Assembly: GCA_964391675.1 (NCBI GenBank) | Contig: CAYMMX010000003.1 | Location: 124,001-188,000, forward strand | DNA from: CAYMMX01 sp964391675 | GTDB lineage: Bacteria; Cyanobacteriota; Vampirovibrionia; Gastranaerophilales; Gastranaerophilaceae | DNA: 64,000 nucleotides | Direction of reading: 5' to 3' | Position numbers and translations under genes: made by a program | Notes under the pieces: generated by a model | The model's database searches: none | What the model saw: only the letters and a program-made list of their open reading frames with translations | Told to the model about the DNA's origin: nothing | In this document: positions 32,877 to 42,679 of the stretch, in pieces | Numbering within the stretch: position 1 is the stretch's first letter | Layout of the letters: each line of letters opens with the position of its first letter

Positions 32877-35783
32877 TTATGCCTCTAGCCAAGATTTAGC
32901 AAAACTAATATCTACAAGCAAAGGAACAAGCAAAGGTTGATTTAATTCCATCGCTTCTAATGTAATTTTTTTAACTATATCAAGCTCATTTTTGGACACA
33001 TCTACAATTAATTCATCATGGACCTGCATAATCATTTTAGATTTTAGGTTATTTACTCTTAATTTTTTTTCTAGTTCGAGCATTGCCATTTTTATTAAAT
33101 CTGCAGCTGTTCCTTGTAAAGGCTGATTAATTGCAGCACGCTCGGCAGCTTCTCTTATAGCATGATTTGGGCTGGCTAAATCATTTAAAAGATATCGTTT
33201 TCGTCCAAATATTGTTTCAACATATCCATGCTCATGGGCAAATTTTATTGTGTTTTGCATATATTCTCTTACTTTTGGGTAACTTGCAAAATATTTTTCT
33301 ATAAATATTTCAGCAGCAAAAGGAGCAATACCAAGAGATTTAGCTAGCCCGTATTTGCTTTGTCCGTATATTATACCAAAATTTACTGCTTTAGCTTTAT
33401 ATCGCATATCTTTTGTAACTTCTTCAATTGGTACTTCAAATACATTAGCTGCAGTTTTTGTATGAATATCTTCACCCGAACAAAAGGCCTCAATTAAATT
33501 ATCATCTCTCGAAATATGAGCCATTAATCTTAATTCTATCTGAGAATAATCTGCTGAAAGCAAATAACCGTTTTCCTTATCACTTGAAATAAAAGCATGC
33601 CTGATTTTATTCCCTTCTTCAGTTCTTATCGGAATATTTTGTAAATTAGGATTTGACGAAGAAAGACGACCTGTTGTCGTAACTGTTTGGTTGTAGCTTG
33701 TATGAATTCTACCATCTTTCCTGCTTATCAATAAAGGTAATGAATCTGTATAAGTTGATTTTAATTTGGAAAATTGTCTATGCTGAAGAAGATATTCACA
33801 TATTTTATACTCTGTCGATAATTCTTCAAGAATATCTGCACTTGTCGAATAGGCTGATTTTCCTCTTTTTTTCTTTGAAGGAATTTGCAGTCTGTCAAAA
33901 AGTATTTCCCCAACTTGCTTTGGAGAATTAATGTTAAAAGGAATTCCTGATATCTCATAAATTTTAGTTTCTAAGTCTAAAATTTTTGAACTGAATTCTT
34001 GAGTTAATTTTTTCAAATATTCAACATCTACAGCTACACCTTCATATTCCATTTGCGCTAAAACAATTGCTAAAGGTACTTCTACTTCATAAAGAAGTTT
34101 TAACTCTTTTTCATCAAGATTTTTCTGCCAATATTTAGTTAATTCCAAAGTTGCATAAGCATCATCGCAAGCATACGGTGCTGCGTCTTCAATAGAAACA
34201 CATTCCATACTTATTTGATTTTTACCGGAACCTATTAACTCTGTTATTTCCTGCATTATATGGTTTAAGTGCTCAAGCGATTGTGTTTTAAGTCCGTGTT
34301 TTCTTGTAGGGTCTTTAATATAACTCGCAAGCATAGTGTCAAAAAAGACTCCGCTTAATTCTATTCCATAATTTTTCAAAATATTATAATCGAATTTGAC
34401 ATTTTGCAATGTTTTTTTTATTTTTTCGTCTTCTAAAACAGGTTTAAGTGCTTCTAAAACCTCATTTAATTCGAGCTGTTCACCAATTTGATGAAATAAT
34501 GGAATGTAAAAAGTACTTGGAGTAACAAGTCCTTTCTCTTCATTAGAGAAGGAATAGGTTGGCAAGAGTTTGTCGTAAGCAAATGAAAGACCTACTAATT
34601 CAGCTTCTTGAATATTTAGGGAAGTCGTCTCGGTATCAAGTGCAAAAATTTTTACTTTTTTTAAATTTTCAACAAGTTTATCTAATTCTTCTTTAGTAGT
34701 AATCGATTTTGTCTCAAATCCAAGGTTATCTTTATTAATTTTTTGTTTAACTTCTTGGGAAAATAATCCAAGCTGCATTTGACAAGATAATCCAAATTCT
34801 TTATGTGTTTCTTGAACTTTTACACTGTTATCATTTATAACAGCCTCTTCTTTTTTTATTGCCGAGTCTTTAATTATTTTGTCCTTATTAAAACCTCCTA
34901 AAATTGTATCAATTCCTCGAATAAAACTGTAAAATTGCATCTTTTGCAAAAAATCAGTTACATTATCTATATTTGGAAGTTCAATATGCGTTTCTTCAAA
35001 ATCAAAAGGTATATCTACATTTTTAACTATTGTCGCAAGTTCTTTGCTTAAAAGACCGATTTCTTTTCCTTCACAAATTTTTTGACGAATTGCATTTTCA
35101 GGAATCTCTTTGCAATGAGCAAATAATTCTTCCATGTTCGGATAACGCGAAAGCAATTTCTGTGCTGTCTTTTCTCCTATCCCTTTTATTCCAGGAATAT
35201 TATCGGATGTATCACCCCTTAAACCTTTGTAGTCTATAACCTGATTAGGGTATACACCAAGTTTTTCGTAAACTTTATCCCAATTATACTCAATCAATTC
35301 ACCTTTTGATGGAATCAAAACCTTTACAAATCCTTCTTTATCTATAAGTTGAAAAGAGTCTTGATCTCCTGTTAGAATCAGTGTCTTATGTCCGAGTTTT
35401 GTAGCTTTATCTGCAATTGTTCCGATAACATCATCAGCCTCATATCCTTCTTTCGTATAAATAGGGATATTAAAAGCTTTTAAACCTTCAAAAATTAATG
35501 ACATTTGACTTCTTAATGTATCAGGCATAGTTTCTCTGTTGGCTTTGTATTGATCATATTTTTCAACTCTAAAAGTCTGTCTTCCTACATCAAAAGCAAC
35601 TGTTATTGCATCGGGTTTAATGTCTTGATTTTTTAATAAATCAAAAACTGCCTTAAAAAAACCATAAACAGCCCAAGTTGGTTGATTATCCGTTGTCTTC
35701 ATGCCTGTTCTTTCAAGCGCAAAAAATTGTCTGAAAGCCAGAGCATGACCATCTATTAATATTAATGTTTTTTGTTCTGCCAT
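32877..35783 (-). CDS. polA: DNA polymerase I
   Basis: 968 residues with all three domains. The 5'-3' exonuclease (about 1-290) has LILIDGHALAFRQFFA, YEADDVIGTIA and GDTSDNIPGIKGIGEKTA. The 3'-5' proofreading domain (from about 380) retains DTETTSLN, NVKFDYNIL and ACDDAYATLEL, so its metal residues look intact, unlike Bacillus PolA. The polymerase domain has TGRLSSSNPNLQNIP, DYSQIELRLMAH (motif A, about 744), the O-helix KAVNFGIIYG and motif C MQVHDELIVDV. It removes primers and fills gaps. Ribosome binding site GGGGAT. Transcribed with the lipoprotein gene downstream. Confidence 0.97.
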   Translation of the reverse strand: MAEQKTLILIDGHALAFRQFFALERTGMKTTDNQPTWAVYGFFKAVFDLLKNQDIKPDAITVAFDVGRQTFRVEKYDQYKANRETMPDTLRSQMSLIFEGLKAFNIPIYTKEGYEADDVIGTIADKATKLGHKTLILTGDQDSFQLIDKEGFVKVLIPSKGELIEYNWDKVYEKLGVYPNQVIDYKGLRGDTSDNIPGIKGIGEKTAQKLLSRYPNMEELFAHCKEIPENAIRQKICEGKEIGLLSKELATIVKNVDIPFDFEETHIELPNIDNVTDFLQKMQFYSFIRGIDTILGGFNKDKIIKDSAIKKEEAVINDNSVKVQETHKEFGLSCQMQLGLFSQEVKQKINKDNLGFETKSITTKEELDKLVENLKKVKIFALDTETTSLNIQEAELVGLSFAYDKLLPTYSFSNEEKGLVTPSTFYIPLFHQIGEQLELNEVLEALKPVLEDEKIKKTLQNVKFDYNILKNYGIELSGVFFDTMLASYIKDPTRKHGLKTQSLEHLNHIMQEITELIGSGKNQISMECVSIEDAAPYACDDAYATLELTKYWQKNLDEKELKLLYEVEVPLAIVLAQMEYEGVAVDVEYLKKLTQEFSSKILDLETKIYEISGIPFNINSPKQVGEILFDRLQIPSKKKRGKSAYSTSADILEELSTEYKICEYLLQHRQFSKLKSTYTDSLPLLISRKDGRIHTSYNQTVTTTGRLSSSNPNLQNIPIRTEEGNKIRHAFISSDKENGYLLSADYSQIELRLMAHISRDDNLIEAFCSGEDIHTKTAANVFEVPIEEVTKDMRYKAKAVNFGIIYGQSKYGLAKSLGIAPFAAEIFIEKYFASYPKVREYMQNTIKFAHEHGYVETIFGRKRYLLNDLASPNHAIREAAERAAINQPLQGTAADLIKMAMLELEKKLRVNNLKSKMIMQVHDELIVDVSKNELDIVKKITLEAMELNQPLLVPLLVDISFAKSWLEA

Positions 35784-35908
35784 TATAATCCCCGATAATA
35801 TTTTAATTTTACAACAAAATTGATATTTTATCTTAAACCTTTAACATACGTAAAGAGATTTATTCTGTTTTTATTCCCCAAAAACCCCCTTTATGATAAA
35901 CTGTTTAT

Positions 35909-36532
35909 ATGAATTTTAAACAACTAAATTTTAAAGATTTTGACTTCAAAAAATTGGGCAAAAAAAGAGTAATTTACGGAATTGTATTTTTTATACTTGC
36001 TGGAATCTTATTTTGGGCATTCATCACTGCTGGAATAATTACAAGAAATTTTAACAGAGAACAATTAATTGGAACAGAGAATCGCCAAGAACTTGATATC
36101 TCAAGTATAATCCTTACAGAAACAAAAGGTGATAAAAAATACTGGGAAATATATGGAGAAACAGGTTATTACAATAGCGATAATAAAGTTGCATTATTAG
36201 AAAACGTAACAGGTAATTTTTATTCTTCCGATAAAAATGAAGTCTCTATGAGTTTTGAATCTTCAAAAGGGACTTACAACGAAGAAAAGAAAGAAATTAT
36301 ATTATATAATAATACCCATATAGTTATAAAAGACGGAACATCTTTATATTGTGACAGACTTGTGTGGGCGGGTTCACAAAATGATGTTATAGCTGAAGGA
36401 AACGTTAAAATAAACAGAAATAATGAACTTATTGCAACTGCACAAAAAGCTATAATAAATCCTGATTACTCTAATTTTAAAATAACAGGAAAAACAATGA
36501 CCAAACTCTATAAAATAAAGGAGACAAAATGA
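35909..36532 (+). CDS. lptC: LPS export protein LptC
   Basis: 207 residues: a short cytoplasmic N-terminus (Phe/Lys-rich), one membrane helix (about 21-45, VIYGIVFFILAGILFWAFITAGII), and a periplasmic OstA-like beta-jellyroll (LDISSIILTETKGDKKYWEIYGETGYYNSDNKVALLENVTGNFY; FESSKGTYNEEKKEIILYNNTHIVIKDG). That is the LptC architecture, docking LptB2FG to LptA. The length agrees with E. coli LptC (191). The gene overlaps lptA by 4 bp (ATGA). A -10-like TATGAT lies 11 nt before ATG and no ribosome binding site is seen. lptB/F/G are not in the window. Confidence 0.88.
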   Translation: MNFKQLNFKDFDFKKLGKKRVIYGIVFFILAGILFWAFITAGIITRNFNREQLIGTENRQELDISSIILTETKGDKKYWEIYGETGYYNSDNKVALLENVTGNFYSSDKNEVSMSFESSKGTYNEEKKEIILYNNTHIVIKDGTSLYCDRLVWAGSQNDVIAEGNVKINRNNELIATAQKAIINPDYSNFKITGKTMTKLYKIKETK

Positions 36533-37500
36533 AAAAGGTTTTAACTATATTATCTATAATAACTTTAATTTTGGGATTAACAGCTTTTGCTGAAGATTTA
36601 GTTATACAATCAAAGACTCAAACATATTCCGAAAAAGATAATAAAATAAAAGCTGAAGGCGATGTTGAGGTAACTGTCGGAGATGCTAAAGTTGTTGGCG
36701 ACAAAGCGGATGTTACAGTAACAAAAGACAATAAGTTAGATACAGCAACCTTTTATGATAAACCTTATGCTTTTGAAATCAAAGGCAATAAAAAAAGAGA
36801 AGTAAAAGCAAATATACTAAGAGTTTCTCTTATAAATAAAGTTATAACAGCAGATGGTGCAACTCAATCAACTGTATTTGACGGTAAAGAACCTATAGTT
36901 ATAATAACAGCAGATTTTCAAGAATATGATACAAAATCAAATTTGATGAAAGCAAATGGAAGCGTTTCTATTCATTATAAAGAGATAGAAACTTTCTCTA
37001 ACAGAGCTATTATTAAAACAAACAAAGATGGTGATTTGCAAAGGATTGATTTAATTGGTTCTGCAAGGATTAAAGAAGAAAAGAATCTTGCATTCGCTGA
37101 TCATTTTATATACAGCCCTATAACTGATGAATTAATTTCAATAGGACATACGGAATCAAATACTGTTTTAGATGATGGTTCAAAATTAAAATTAAAAGCA
37201 GATTATCAGCAATATGCCAAAAAATCTAATACTTTCTTAGGAAGCGGGCACGTACATATTTGGTTCAAAAATTATTACGCACAAGGTCCGAAAGTAACCT
37301 TTTATCCAGACAAAAAAACCAATAAACCTAATGAAATATATTTTACCGGCAGATCAAGTATAACAGAAGATGTAAAAACTATTTACGCAGACAAAATAAA
37401 AATTATTTTAAAACCAAAAAATTTCTACGCCGAAGGTAATACAAAAACAGTTATCAAAGATATTGGTAACGCAAAAAATAGCGATGACAGTTTATTTTAG
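36529..37500 (+). CDS. lptA: LPS transport periplasmic protein LptA/OstA family, long form
   Basis: 323 residues with a clear signal peptide (MKKVLTILSIITLILGLTAFA, cleavage after AFA). Repeated OstA strands follow: LVIQSKTQTYSEKDNKIKAEGDVEVTVGDAKVVGDKADV, IITADFQEYDTKSNLMKANGSVSI and ADYQQYAKKSNTFLGSGHVHIWF. The jellyroll is roughly twice the length of E. coli LptA (185), so a single protein could span more of the periplasm. It forms the bridge that carries LPS from LptC to LptD. Coupled to lptC through an ATGA overlap and followed 18 bp later by a TPR gene. Confidence 0.87.
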   Translation: MKKVLTILSIITLILGLTAFAEDLVIQSKTQTYSEKDNKIKAEGDVEVTVGDAKVVGDKADVTVTKDNKLDTATFYDKPYAFEIKGNKKREVKANILRVSLINKVITADGATQSTVFDGKEPIVIITADFQEYDTKSNLMKANGSVSIHYKEIETFSNRAIIKTNKDGDLQRIDLIGSARIKEEKNLAFADHFIYSPITDELISIGHTESNTVLDDGSKLKLKADYQQYAKKSNTFLGSGHVHIWFKNYYAQGPKVTFYPDKKTNKPNEIYFTGRSSITEDVKTIYADKIKIILKPKNFYAEGNTKTVIKDIGNAKNSDDSLF

Positions 37501-37518
37501 TTAGGTGCAAAAAGAAAA

Positions 37519-38292
37519 ATGGAAAAAAAAATAAAAAAGGCTCTTGATTTTTTCAAAAAAAAAGAATGGGAAAAAGCAATTGATGAATTCAGTAAGATTT
37601 TAGAAAAAGAAACAACAAACGCTGAATTATACAATAATTTAGCACTATCTTATTATAATGTAGGAGAACATGAGCAAGCAGAAAAATTTTTCTTAAAATC
37701 TATAGGACTAAATCCAAAACTTGCTCAAGTTTATATAAATTTAGCTGATTTATACTTCAGACAAAGAAATTTTACAGATGCTGTTGATCTTCTGCAAATG
37801 GGAACCCAAGAACTTCCTGAGAATCTTGTGTTAAAACATTATTTGGCAAGAGTATACATGGAAGATGCTAGACTTGATTTAGCCATTGATGAATTAGAAA
37901 AAATATTAGAAGAACAACCTGAAAATTATGATGCATATTACGATTTGGCAAGAGTGTTTTTTGAACTTGGCAACTATGATTTAGCAATAGAAAATTTCGA
38001 AAATGTTCTTTTATATAAAGAAAATAATGAATGGATTTATTATTACCTTGCTCAATCATACGAAGCTAATAATGAAACAGATAAAGCTATTTCTAATTAT
38101 TTAAAAGCAATTGCAGTTAACGATAAATTTCATCCTGCATATAAAAAAGTTGCAATATTATTTCTTGCACGAAATGATTTTGATGACGCTATAGAATACT
38201 TTGAAGACTATATAAAACTTGGAATACCTGAAGAAGAAATACAAAGTACTAAAAAAACAATAGAAAGAATAAAAAAACAAAAAAATGGTTAA
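37519..38292 (+). CDS. Tetratricopeptide repeat protein
   Basis: 257 residues consisting of about six to seven TPRs (EKAIDEFSKILEKETTNAELYNNLALSYYNVGEHEQAEKFF; AQVYINLADLYFRQRNFTDAVDLL; YDAYYDLARVFFELGNYDLAIENFENVL). The helices are acidic and regular. The start is MEKKIKKALDFFKKK, without a signal peptide, so cytoplasmic. It lies between lptA and dprA and overlaps dprA by 8 bp. A link to LPS transport or to competence cannot be read from the sequence. Partner unknown. Confidence 0.88.
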   Translation: MEKKIKKALDFFKKKEWEKAIDEFSKILEKETTNAELYNNLALSYYNVGEHEQAEKFFLKSIGLNPKLAQVYINLADLYFRQRNFTDAVDLLQMGTQELPENLVLKHYLARVYMEDARLDLAIDELEKILEEQPENYDAYYDLARVFFELGNYDLAIENFENVLLYKENNEWIYYYLAQSYEANNETDKAISNYLKAIAVNDKFHPAYKKVAILFLARNDFDDAIEYFEDYIKLGIPEEEIQSTKKTIERIKKQKNG

Positions 38293-39373
38293 GAGCAAAT
38301 TTTGGAATGCATTTTCTTCAATAGAAACCATAGACAGCCGTTTTATTCAAAGGCTGTATAATTATTTTGGTGATATTGAAATTGCTTTTAATTCAAATTT
38401 ATCTGATTTATCTCAAATAGATGGTCTTAGTATTAAAAAAGCAGAAACATTTATAAGAGAGAGAGATAAAACAGACCCTGATAAAAAATTAGAAGAAATT
38501 CACAAGAGAAATATTTCTTTTATAACTTTTGAAGATGAAAACTACCCGTATATGCTAAAAAATATCTCTGATCCACCAATGGTTATCTATGTTAAAGGGA
38601 ATTTGAATATTTGTAATTTGCAAAAAACTCTTGCAATTGTTGGGTCAAGAAAATCCAGTACTAACACAAAAGATGTTTTAGCAAAAATAATTTCCGAATT
38701 AAATAATACAGATATTTGCATAGTTTCAGGTCTTGCATCAGGTATAGATACAGCGGCACACTTATGTGCATTGGCAAACAATTTAAAAACAATCGGAGTC
38801 ATAGCAAGCGGATTTGACTTTGTATACCCTACTCAAAATAAAGAACTATACAAAAAAATAGAAAATAATAATGGAGCAATTATAACAGAGTATTTTCCAA
38901 CATTTCAACCACTACAATTCAGATTTCCTCAAAGAAACAGGATTGTTTCCGGTATATCATACGGTGTATTGGTTGCAGAAGCCGCAATAAAAAGTGGAGC
39001 ATTAATAACTGCAAATTTATGTCTAGAACAGGGTAGAGAGCTTATGTGTATCCCAGGTCTTGTATCAAACCCAAATACAGAAGGGATTTATAAACTTCTA
39101 AAACAAGGTGCATCCATGGTTACAAATGCAGATGATATTTTAAATGCACTAAATTGGGAAATAAAAAAAGAAGAACAGGTTAAAAAAAATTTTACTAATT
39201 TTTCACAAGATGAGAAAAAAATATTAACTTCAATCCAAATTGAGCCGAAAGGCTTTGATAGCATATCTTTTGAGACAGGATTAGATTTTGACAATCTATT
39301 AACTTGCTTGACAAATCTTGAACTTCAAGGAACAATTAAACAGGTTAATGGTGAAAAATACAAAATTATTTAA
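38285..39373 (+). CDS. dprA: DNA processing protein DprA/Smf
   Basis: 362 residues. An N-terminal helix-hairpin-helix/SAM-like part (residues 1-60, LSDLSQIDGLSIKKAETFI) precedes the Rossmann-fold DprA domain: YPYMLKNISDPPMVIYVKGN, LAIVGSRKSSTN, CIVSGLASGIDTAAHLCAL, GVIASGFDFVYPTQN, FPQRNRIVSG and EAAIKSGALITA. The C-terminal winged helix (DLDxxxx-like, about 305-360) is also present. It loads RecA on incoming single-stranded DNA, suggesting natural transformation ability. It overlaps the TPR gene by 8 bp and topA follows 48 bp later, a common dprA-topA order. Confidence 0.95.
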   Translation: MVKSKFWNAFSSIETIDSRFIQRLYNYFGDIEIAFNSNLSDLSQIDGLSIKKAETFIRERDKTDPDKKLEEIHKRNISFITFEDENYPYMLKNISDPPMVIYVKGNLNICNLQKTLAIVGSRKSSTNTKDVLAKIISELNNTDICIVSGLASGIDTAAHLCALANNLKTIGVIASGFDFVYPTQNKELYKKIENNNGAIITEYFPTFQPLQFRFPQRNRIVSGISYGVLVAEAAIKSGALITANLCLEQGRELMCIPGLVSNPNTEGIYKLLKQGASMVTNADDILNALNWEIKKEEQVKKNFTNFSQDEKKILTSIQIEPKGFDSISFETGLDFDNLLTCLTNLELQGTIKQVNGEKYKII

Positions 39374-39421
39374 TCTTTATGCTACAATTTTTAAATAGTC
39401 TCGTTTTTACATGGTATAAAT

Positions 39422-41737
39422 ATGGTTACAAAAACAAAGAAAAACACTGAAAAAAAAGAAATAAAAATAAAAAAAACAAAATCATCGGGAGCAAATAAGA
39501 GAGAGAAAGCTTTGGTGATAGTTGAGTCGCCTGCAAAATCTAAAACAATAAAAAAAATCCTCGGAGATTCTTATACAATAGAAGCAAGTTTTGGACATAT
39601 AAGAGACTTACCTCCAAAAACTATGGGATTTGATGTTCAAAAAGATTTTGAACCGACTTTTATAATTATTCCTGAAAAGAAAAAAGTAGTAGCAAAGTTA
39701 AATGAAATAGCAAAAAAATCTGATAAAATTTATCTTGCATCAGACCCTGACAGAGAAGGAGAAGCTATTGCATGGCATGTTCAGCAGGTTCTTGACGTCC
39801 CCGAAGATAAAATTTTCAGAATTGAATTTAATGAAATAACCCCCAAAGCTGTTAAATATGCTGTAGAACATTCAAGACAAATAGATATGGATAAAGTAAA
39901 AGCCCAACAAACTAGACAAATTTTGGATAAACTTGTTGGATTTAAAATTAGTCCTGTATTATGGGAAAAATTAAGAAATTATAAACTTTCGGCAGGAAGA
40001 GTTCAGTCAGTTGCTCTTAGAATGATTTGTGAGAGAGAAGACGAAATTGAAGCATTTACACCTGTTGAGTATTGGTCTATATCTGCTGATTTAGATCAAA
40101 AAGGGACTATTATCGAAGCAGAACTTTCAAAATACAAAGATAAAAAAATTGAGATAAAAAATGAAGATGAAGCAAAAAAAATCTGTGATTTTTTAAGTGA
40201 CAAAAAAACAAAATATGAAGTTGCAAAAATTACTCAAAAAGAAAGCTCTCGAAAACCATCAGCACCCTTCATTACCTCAACCTTACAAAGAGAAGCAAGT
40301 TCAAAACTTGGTTATGGTGTGTCAAAAACAATGCAAGTTGCCCAGAAACTATATGAAGGGATTGAGTTAGGGAATGAAGGCTCTGTCGGACTTATAACAT
40401 ATATGAGAACCGATTCTGTCAGAATTTCAGATGATGCGATTGAATCCTCAAAAGAATTTATTTTGAAAAATTACGGTGAAAAGTATTATCCAACGGAAAC
40501 AAACAATTATATCAAACCTACCAAAAAAAATGTTCAGGATGCTCACGAAGCTGTAAGACCATCTTATCCTGAAAAAACCCCTCAAAGTATTAAACAATAT
40601 TTAACATCAGAACAATTTAAACTATATAAACTTATTTGGGAAAGATTTATGTCTTCTCAAATGGCTAATGCTACAATCTCAAACACTTCAGTTGATATTC
40701 AGGCAGGAGATTATACTCTCAAGGTTGGAGCAAGCAAAGTCATTTTTGATGGTTTTTTAAAGGTTTACTCAGAAACTCAAGAAGATAATAATGAAGATGA
40801 TTTAAATAAAAAGAAAATTCCCGATTTTACACAAGGTGATATCCTAAAATGCAAAAAAGTTAATCCAAAACAGCACTTTACCCAACCCCCTCCAAGATTT
40901 TCAGAAGCCTCATTAGTTAAAGCTTTGGAAGAAAACGGTATTGGAAGACCTTCTACTTACGCATCTATAATTACAAAAATTCAAACAAGAAAATATGTTG
41001 AAAGAATTGATAAAGCACTTATACCAACATTACTCGGAAGAACTGTTTCTAAACAGTTATTAGAACATTTCACAGGAATTATGGATTATAAATTTACTGC
41101 GGGGATGGAAGATCGTCTTGATAAAATTGCCGATAAAAAAGTTATATGGAATAAAGTTTTAAAAGAATTTTATGATCCTTTTATCGAGACAGTAAATAAT
41201 GCAAAGAAAAACATGGAAAAAGTTGATATAGAAAGTAACGTAGTTTGTCCTAACTGTGGTAAAAAAATGCTTGTTAAAAACAGTCGCTTTGGAACTCAAT
41301 TTTTAGGTTGTTCAGGCTACCCTGAATGTAAAACAATGCTGCCTATGAATGGCGAAGCACAACAGATTGAGCCAGAAAAGTCTGACGAAAAATGCGAAAA
41401 ATGCAATTCTGAAATGGTTATAAAAATAGGTCCCTACGGTAAATATCTTCAATGTACTAATGATGAATGCAAGAATAGAAAACGTATTGTTGTTACAACC
41501 GGTGTAAAATGTCCTAAATGCGATGGTGAAATTGTTCAACGAAAATCAAAATTTGGAAAAATTTTCTATGGCTGCAATAATTATCCTGATTGCGATTTTG
41601 TTTTATGGAATGAACCAAATGGAGAAATTTGTCCTAAATGTAAGTCATTATTGGTTAAAAAATTCTTAAAAAGAGGCAATAAAATAGATTGTTCCAAAAA
41701 AGAATGTGACTATTCAAAACCAATGGATGAAGAATAA
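39422..41737 (+). CDS. topA: DNA topoisomerase I with four zinc fingers
   Basis: 771 residues. A Lys-rich extension (1-29) precedes the TOPRIM domain (ALVIVESPAKSKTI, SDPDREGEAIAWHV). The active Tyr lies in the TYMRTDSVRIS segment (about 328). The type IA body has YKLSAGRVQSVAL, PFITSTLQREAS, DAHEAVRPS and FSEASLVKALEENGIGRPSTYA. The C-terminus holds four Cys4 fingers (CPNCGKKMLV; CEKCNSEMVI; CPKCDGEIVQ; CPKCKSLLVK), each with GxxGxxxxC-like spacing. It relaxes negative supercoils. The first ATG was kept, although the extension is longer than usual. Confidence 0.96.
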   Translation: MVTKTKKNTEKKEIKIKKTKSSGANKREKALVIVESPAKSKTIKKILGDSYTIEASFGHIRDLPPKTMGFDVQKDFEPTFIIIPEKKKVVAKLNEIAKKSDKIYLASDPDREGEAIAWHVQQVLDVPEDKIFRIEFNEITPKAVKYAVEHSRQIDMDKVKAQQTRQILDKLVGFKISPVLWEKLRNYKLSAGRVQSVALRMICEREDEIEAFTPVEYWSISADLDQKGTIIEAELSKYKDKKIEIKNEDEAKKICDFLSDKKTKYEVAKITQKESSRKPSAPFITSTLQREASSKLGYGVSKTMQVAQKLYEGIELGNEGSVGLITYMRTDSVRISDDAIESSKEFILKNYGEKYYPTETNNYIKPTKKNVQDAHEAVRPSYPEKTPQSIKQYLTSEQFKLYKLIWERFMSSQMANATISNTSVDIQAGDYTLKVGASKVIFDGFLKVYSETQEDNNEDDLNKKKIPDFTQGDILKCKKVNPKQHFTQPPPRFSEASLVKALEENGIGRPSTYASIITKIQTRKYVERIDKALIPTLLGRTVSKQLLEHFTGIMDYKFTAGMEDRLDKIADKKVIWNKVLKEFYDPFIETVNNAKKNMEKVDIESNVVCPNCGKKMLVKNSRFGTQFLGCSGYPECKTMLPMNGEAQQIEPEKSDEKCEKCNSEMVIKIGPYGKYLQCTNDECKNRKRIVVTTGVKCPKCDGEIVQRKSKFGKIFYGCNNYPDCDFVLWNEPNGEICPKCKSLLVKKFLKRGNKIDCSKKECDYSKPMDEE

Positions 41738-41818
41738 GTTTACTATCTCCATATTATGATAATTTAGCATGTACAAAAACAATGCTTCTTGGTATAATTC
41801 AATAGAAAGGGGTATAGT

Positions 41819-42679
41819 ATGGCTTATAAATTTGGTTTAATAGGATATCACCTATCACATTCCATATCGGCAGTAATTCATAAAGCCGGATTAGAAAGTT
41901 TAGGACTGAATGGGACCTATGAGGTTCTGGAAACTCCTCCGGAGGACTTAATATCAAGAATAAAATTTTTAAAATCAAATGATTATAATGGATTTAATGT
42001 TACTATCCCACTAAAAGTTCCAATGTCATTATTTTTAGATTATTTTGATAAATCTGCAGATGTTTCAGGAAGTGTTAATACAATCAAAATAAGAGATGAT
42101 AAGACTTTTCACGGCTTCAATACAGATATTTACGGTTTTCAAAAAGCGATTCCCGATTCAATAAAATCAGATTTAAAAGGTTCTAATGTCAGTATTTTAG
42201 GAACCGGTGGAGCATCCAGAGCCGCTGCCGTAGGGCTTATAGAACTAGGTGTAAAACAAATTAATTTTTATTCCAGAAATATTATCAATTCCTCTGAAAT
42301 AGTTAACTATCTGAGAAAAACTTTTCCTGATATTATATTTAAACTTTATCAAAACTCAAGTACAGGAGAACTTTTTGAATCTGTAATGATAGTAAATACG
42401 ACTCCGATAGGAATGAAAGGTCATTCAGCAGATCAAATGCCCATAGGGTTAGAGGCCTTAAGCAAATTATCTACAGACACTATTATTTATGACATAATAT
42501 ATAACCCTACAAAAACTATCCTTATTAAAAAAGCAAAAGAATACGGAATTCAAACTATTGGCGGACTTGATATGCTAATAAATCAAGCAGCGAAATCTCA
42601 AGAAATATGGACAGGAAAGAATCCTGATATTAATAAAATGAAAATAGCAGCACTAGAAAACTTAGGAATAACAATATAA
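41819..42679 (+). CDS. aroE: Shikimate dehydrogenase
   Basis: Reduces 3-dehydroshikimate with NADPH in aromatic amino-acid synthesis. 286 residues. The substrate half has FGLIGYHLSHSISAVIHKAGL, NGFNVTIPLKVPM with the catalytic Lys, and GSVNTIKI. The NADP half has GFNTDIYGFQKA with the conserved Asp, the glycine loop ILGTGGASRAAAVGL, VNTTPIGMKG, and the C-terminal GGLDMLINQAA. The length matches AroE (270-290). Ribosome binding site AAAGGGG. hisF begins immediately after the stop codon, so the two are cotranscribed although they serve different pathways. Confidence 0.96.
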   Translation: MAYKFGLIGYHLSHSISAVIHKAGLESLGLNGTYEVLETPPEDLISRIKFLKSNDYNGFNVTIPLKVPMSLFLDYFDKSADVSGSVNTIKIRDDKTFHGFNTDIYGFQKAIPDSIKSDLKGSNVSILGTGGASRAAAVGLIELGVKQINFYSRNIINSSEIVNYLRKTFPDIIFKLYQNSSTGELFESVMIVNTTPIGMKGHSADQMPIGLEALSKLSTDTIIYDIIYNPTKTILIKKAKEYGIQTIGGLDMLINQAAKSQEIWTGKNPDINKMKIAALENLGITI